DNA from: Thermodesulfatator sp.
GTDB lineage: Bacteria; Desulfobacterota; Thermodesulfobacteria; Thermodesulfobacteriales; Thermodesulfobacteriaceae
Length of the DNA stretch: 5,527 bases
Assembly (NCBI GenBank): GCA_003978075.1
Contig: QOAM01000008.1
Location: 1 to 5,527, forward strand
Direction of reading: 5' to 3'
Shown here: positions 5,388-5,527 of the stretch, piece by piece
Layout: each line of letters starts with the position of its first letter
Numbering within the stretch: position 1 is the stretch's first letter
Notes under the pieces: generated by a model
The model's database searches: none
Told to the model about the DNA's origin: nothing
What the model saw: the letters and a program-made list of their open reading frames with translations, nothing else
Program-made: the position numbers and the translations under genes

Positions 5388-5527
5388 ATTTCCTTATCCA
5401 ACGGATTCCGGCTTTTTAATAAACATTCCCGGACTCCCGGATCTGCCGAAAGGACGAGGTACGGCAAACGTCTCATGAGAAAAAGGGTGCCTTTCAGAAA
5501 GGCTTTTGGTAATCATAACATTTTTCG
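5388..5527. other. Intergenic leader upstream of tsaD, no gene seen
   Basis: These 140 bases are AT-richer than the rest and hold no coding frame I can support. On the minus strand they end in GGATAAGGAAAT before the tsaD ATG (AAGGA at 5395-5391). They include a perfect 10-base palindrome TCTCATGAGA (5471-5480), TGCCG/CGGCA arms around 13 bases (5444-5466), two CCCGGA copies eight bases apart, and a hairpin at 5489-5503. On the minus strand TATGAT (5517-5512) resembles a -10 element, but its -35 would lie beyond the window edge. No tRNA or known riboswitch pattern was recognised. Confidence 0.5.
5480..5507. terminator. Weak hairpin with T-runs, possible terminator of an upstream gene
   Basis: GCCTTT (5489-5494) and AAAGGC (5498-5503) form a 6-bp stem around CAG. 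TTTT follows directly on the plus strand (5504-5507), and five T's follow on the minus strand after four bases (5484-5480). As tsaD is read from the minus strand, it might end a gene lying beyond 5527. The stem is short, so this is tentative. Confidence 0.3.

Noticed and set aside
5444..5503. A known riboswitch, ribozyme or tRNA in the tsaD leader
   Set aside because: I compared it by eye with hammerhead cores, TPP, c-di-GMP and fluoride patterns and tRNA T-loops; none fit.
1..5527. A novel defence, mobile or biosynthetic system
   Set aside because: All six genes belong to well-known housekeeping families; there are no transposase, integrase, toxin or CRISPR signatures, and no strange base composition within the genes.

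Overview
The window carries six protein-coding genes packed almost without gaps, all of them recognisable housekeeping types. The hyper-compact layout (convergent stops overlap, divergent starts nearly touch, co-directional genes overlap), the GC-rich sequence, the tolB gene (an envelope with an outer membrane) and a Thermotoga-like type I-beta DAHP synthase suggest a thermophilic Gram-negative bacterium. A Thermodesulfobacteriota- or Aquificota-like lineage fits, but this is inference from gene style only; no rRNA gene or taxonomic marker was searched.

Layout. From base 1 to 498 (+) runs the 3' part of a type I signal peptidase gene (lepB), cut by the window edge. Convergent to it is tolB (1718-492, -), a complete periplasmic beta-propeller protein with a signal peptide. 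tolB diverges from a DAHP synthase gene (aroF type, 1756-2925, +) across only 37 bases, and a CCATGG palindrome there carries an ATG on each strand. The DAHP synthase gene overlaps by 35 bases a class I glutamine amidotransferase gene (2891-3589, +) whose ribosome binding site lies inside aroF codons. That pair runs head-on into a minus-strand operon, tsaD (5387-4368) then rsmA (4411-3557), with a 33-base antisense overlap at the 3' ends. The last 140 bases (5388-5527) are the leader of tsaD and contain small inverted repeats but no gene I can support.

How they work together. tsaD (t6A37 in tRNA) and rsmA (dimethyl-A in helix 45 of 16S rRNA) form a translation-fidelity RNA-modification pair with overlapping reading frames. 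lepB and tolB both serve the cell envelope but are on opposite strands. aroF opens the shikimate pathway; the partner amidotransferase has no established link to it, and their overlap suggests translational coupling.

I see no mobile element, CRISPR array, rRNA or tRNA gene, and no clear new multi-gene system. The points most worth a second look are: a hairpin at the tsaD/rsmA junction that contains an 11-base match to the 16S rRNA 3' tail; the interlocked tolB/aroF start region; and a DAHP synthase with several altered active-site motif positions.
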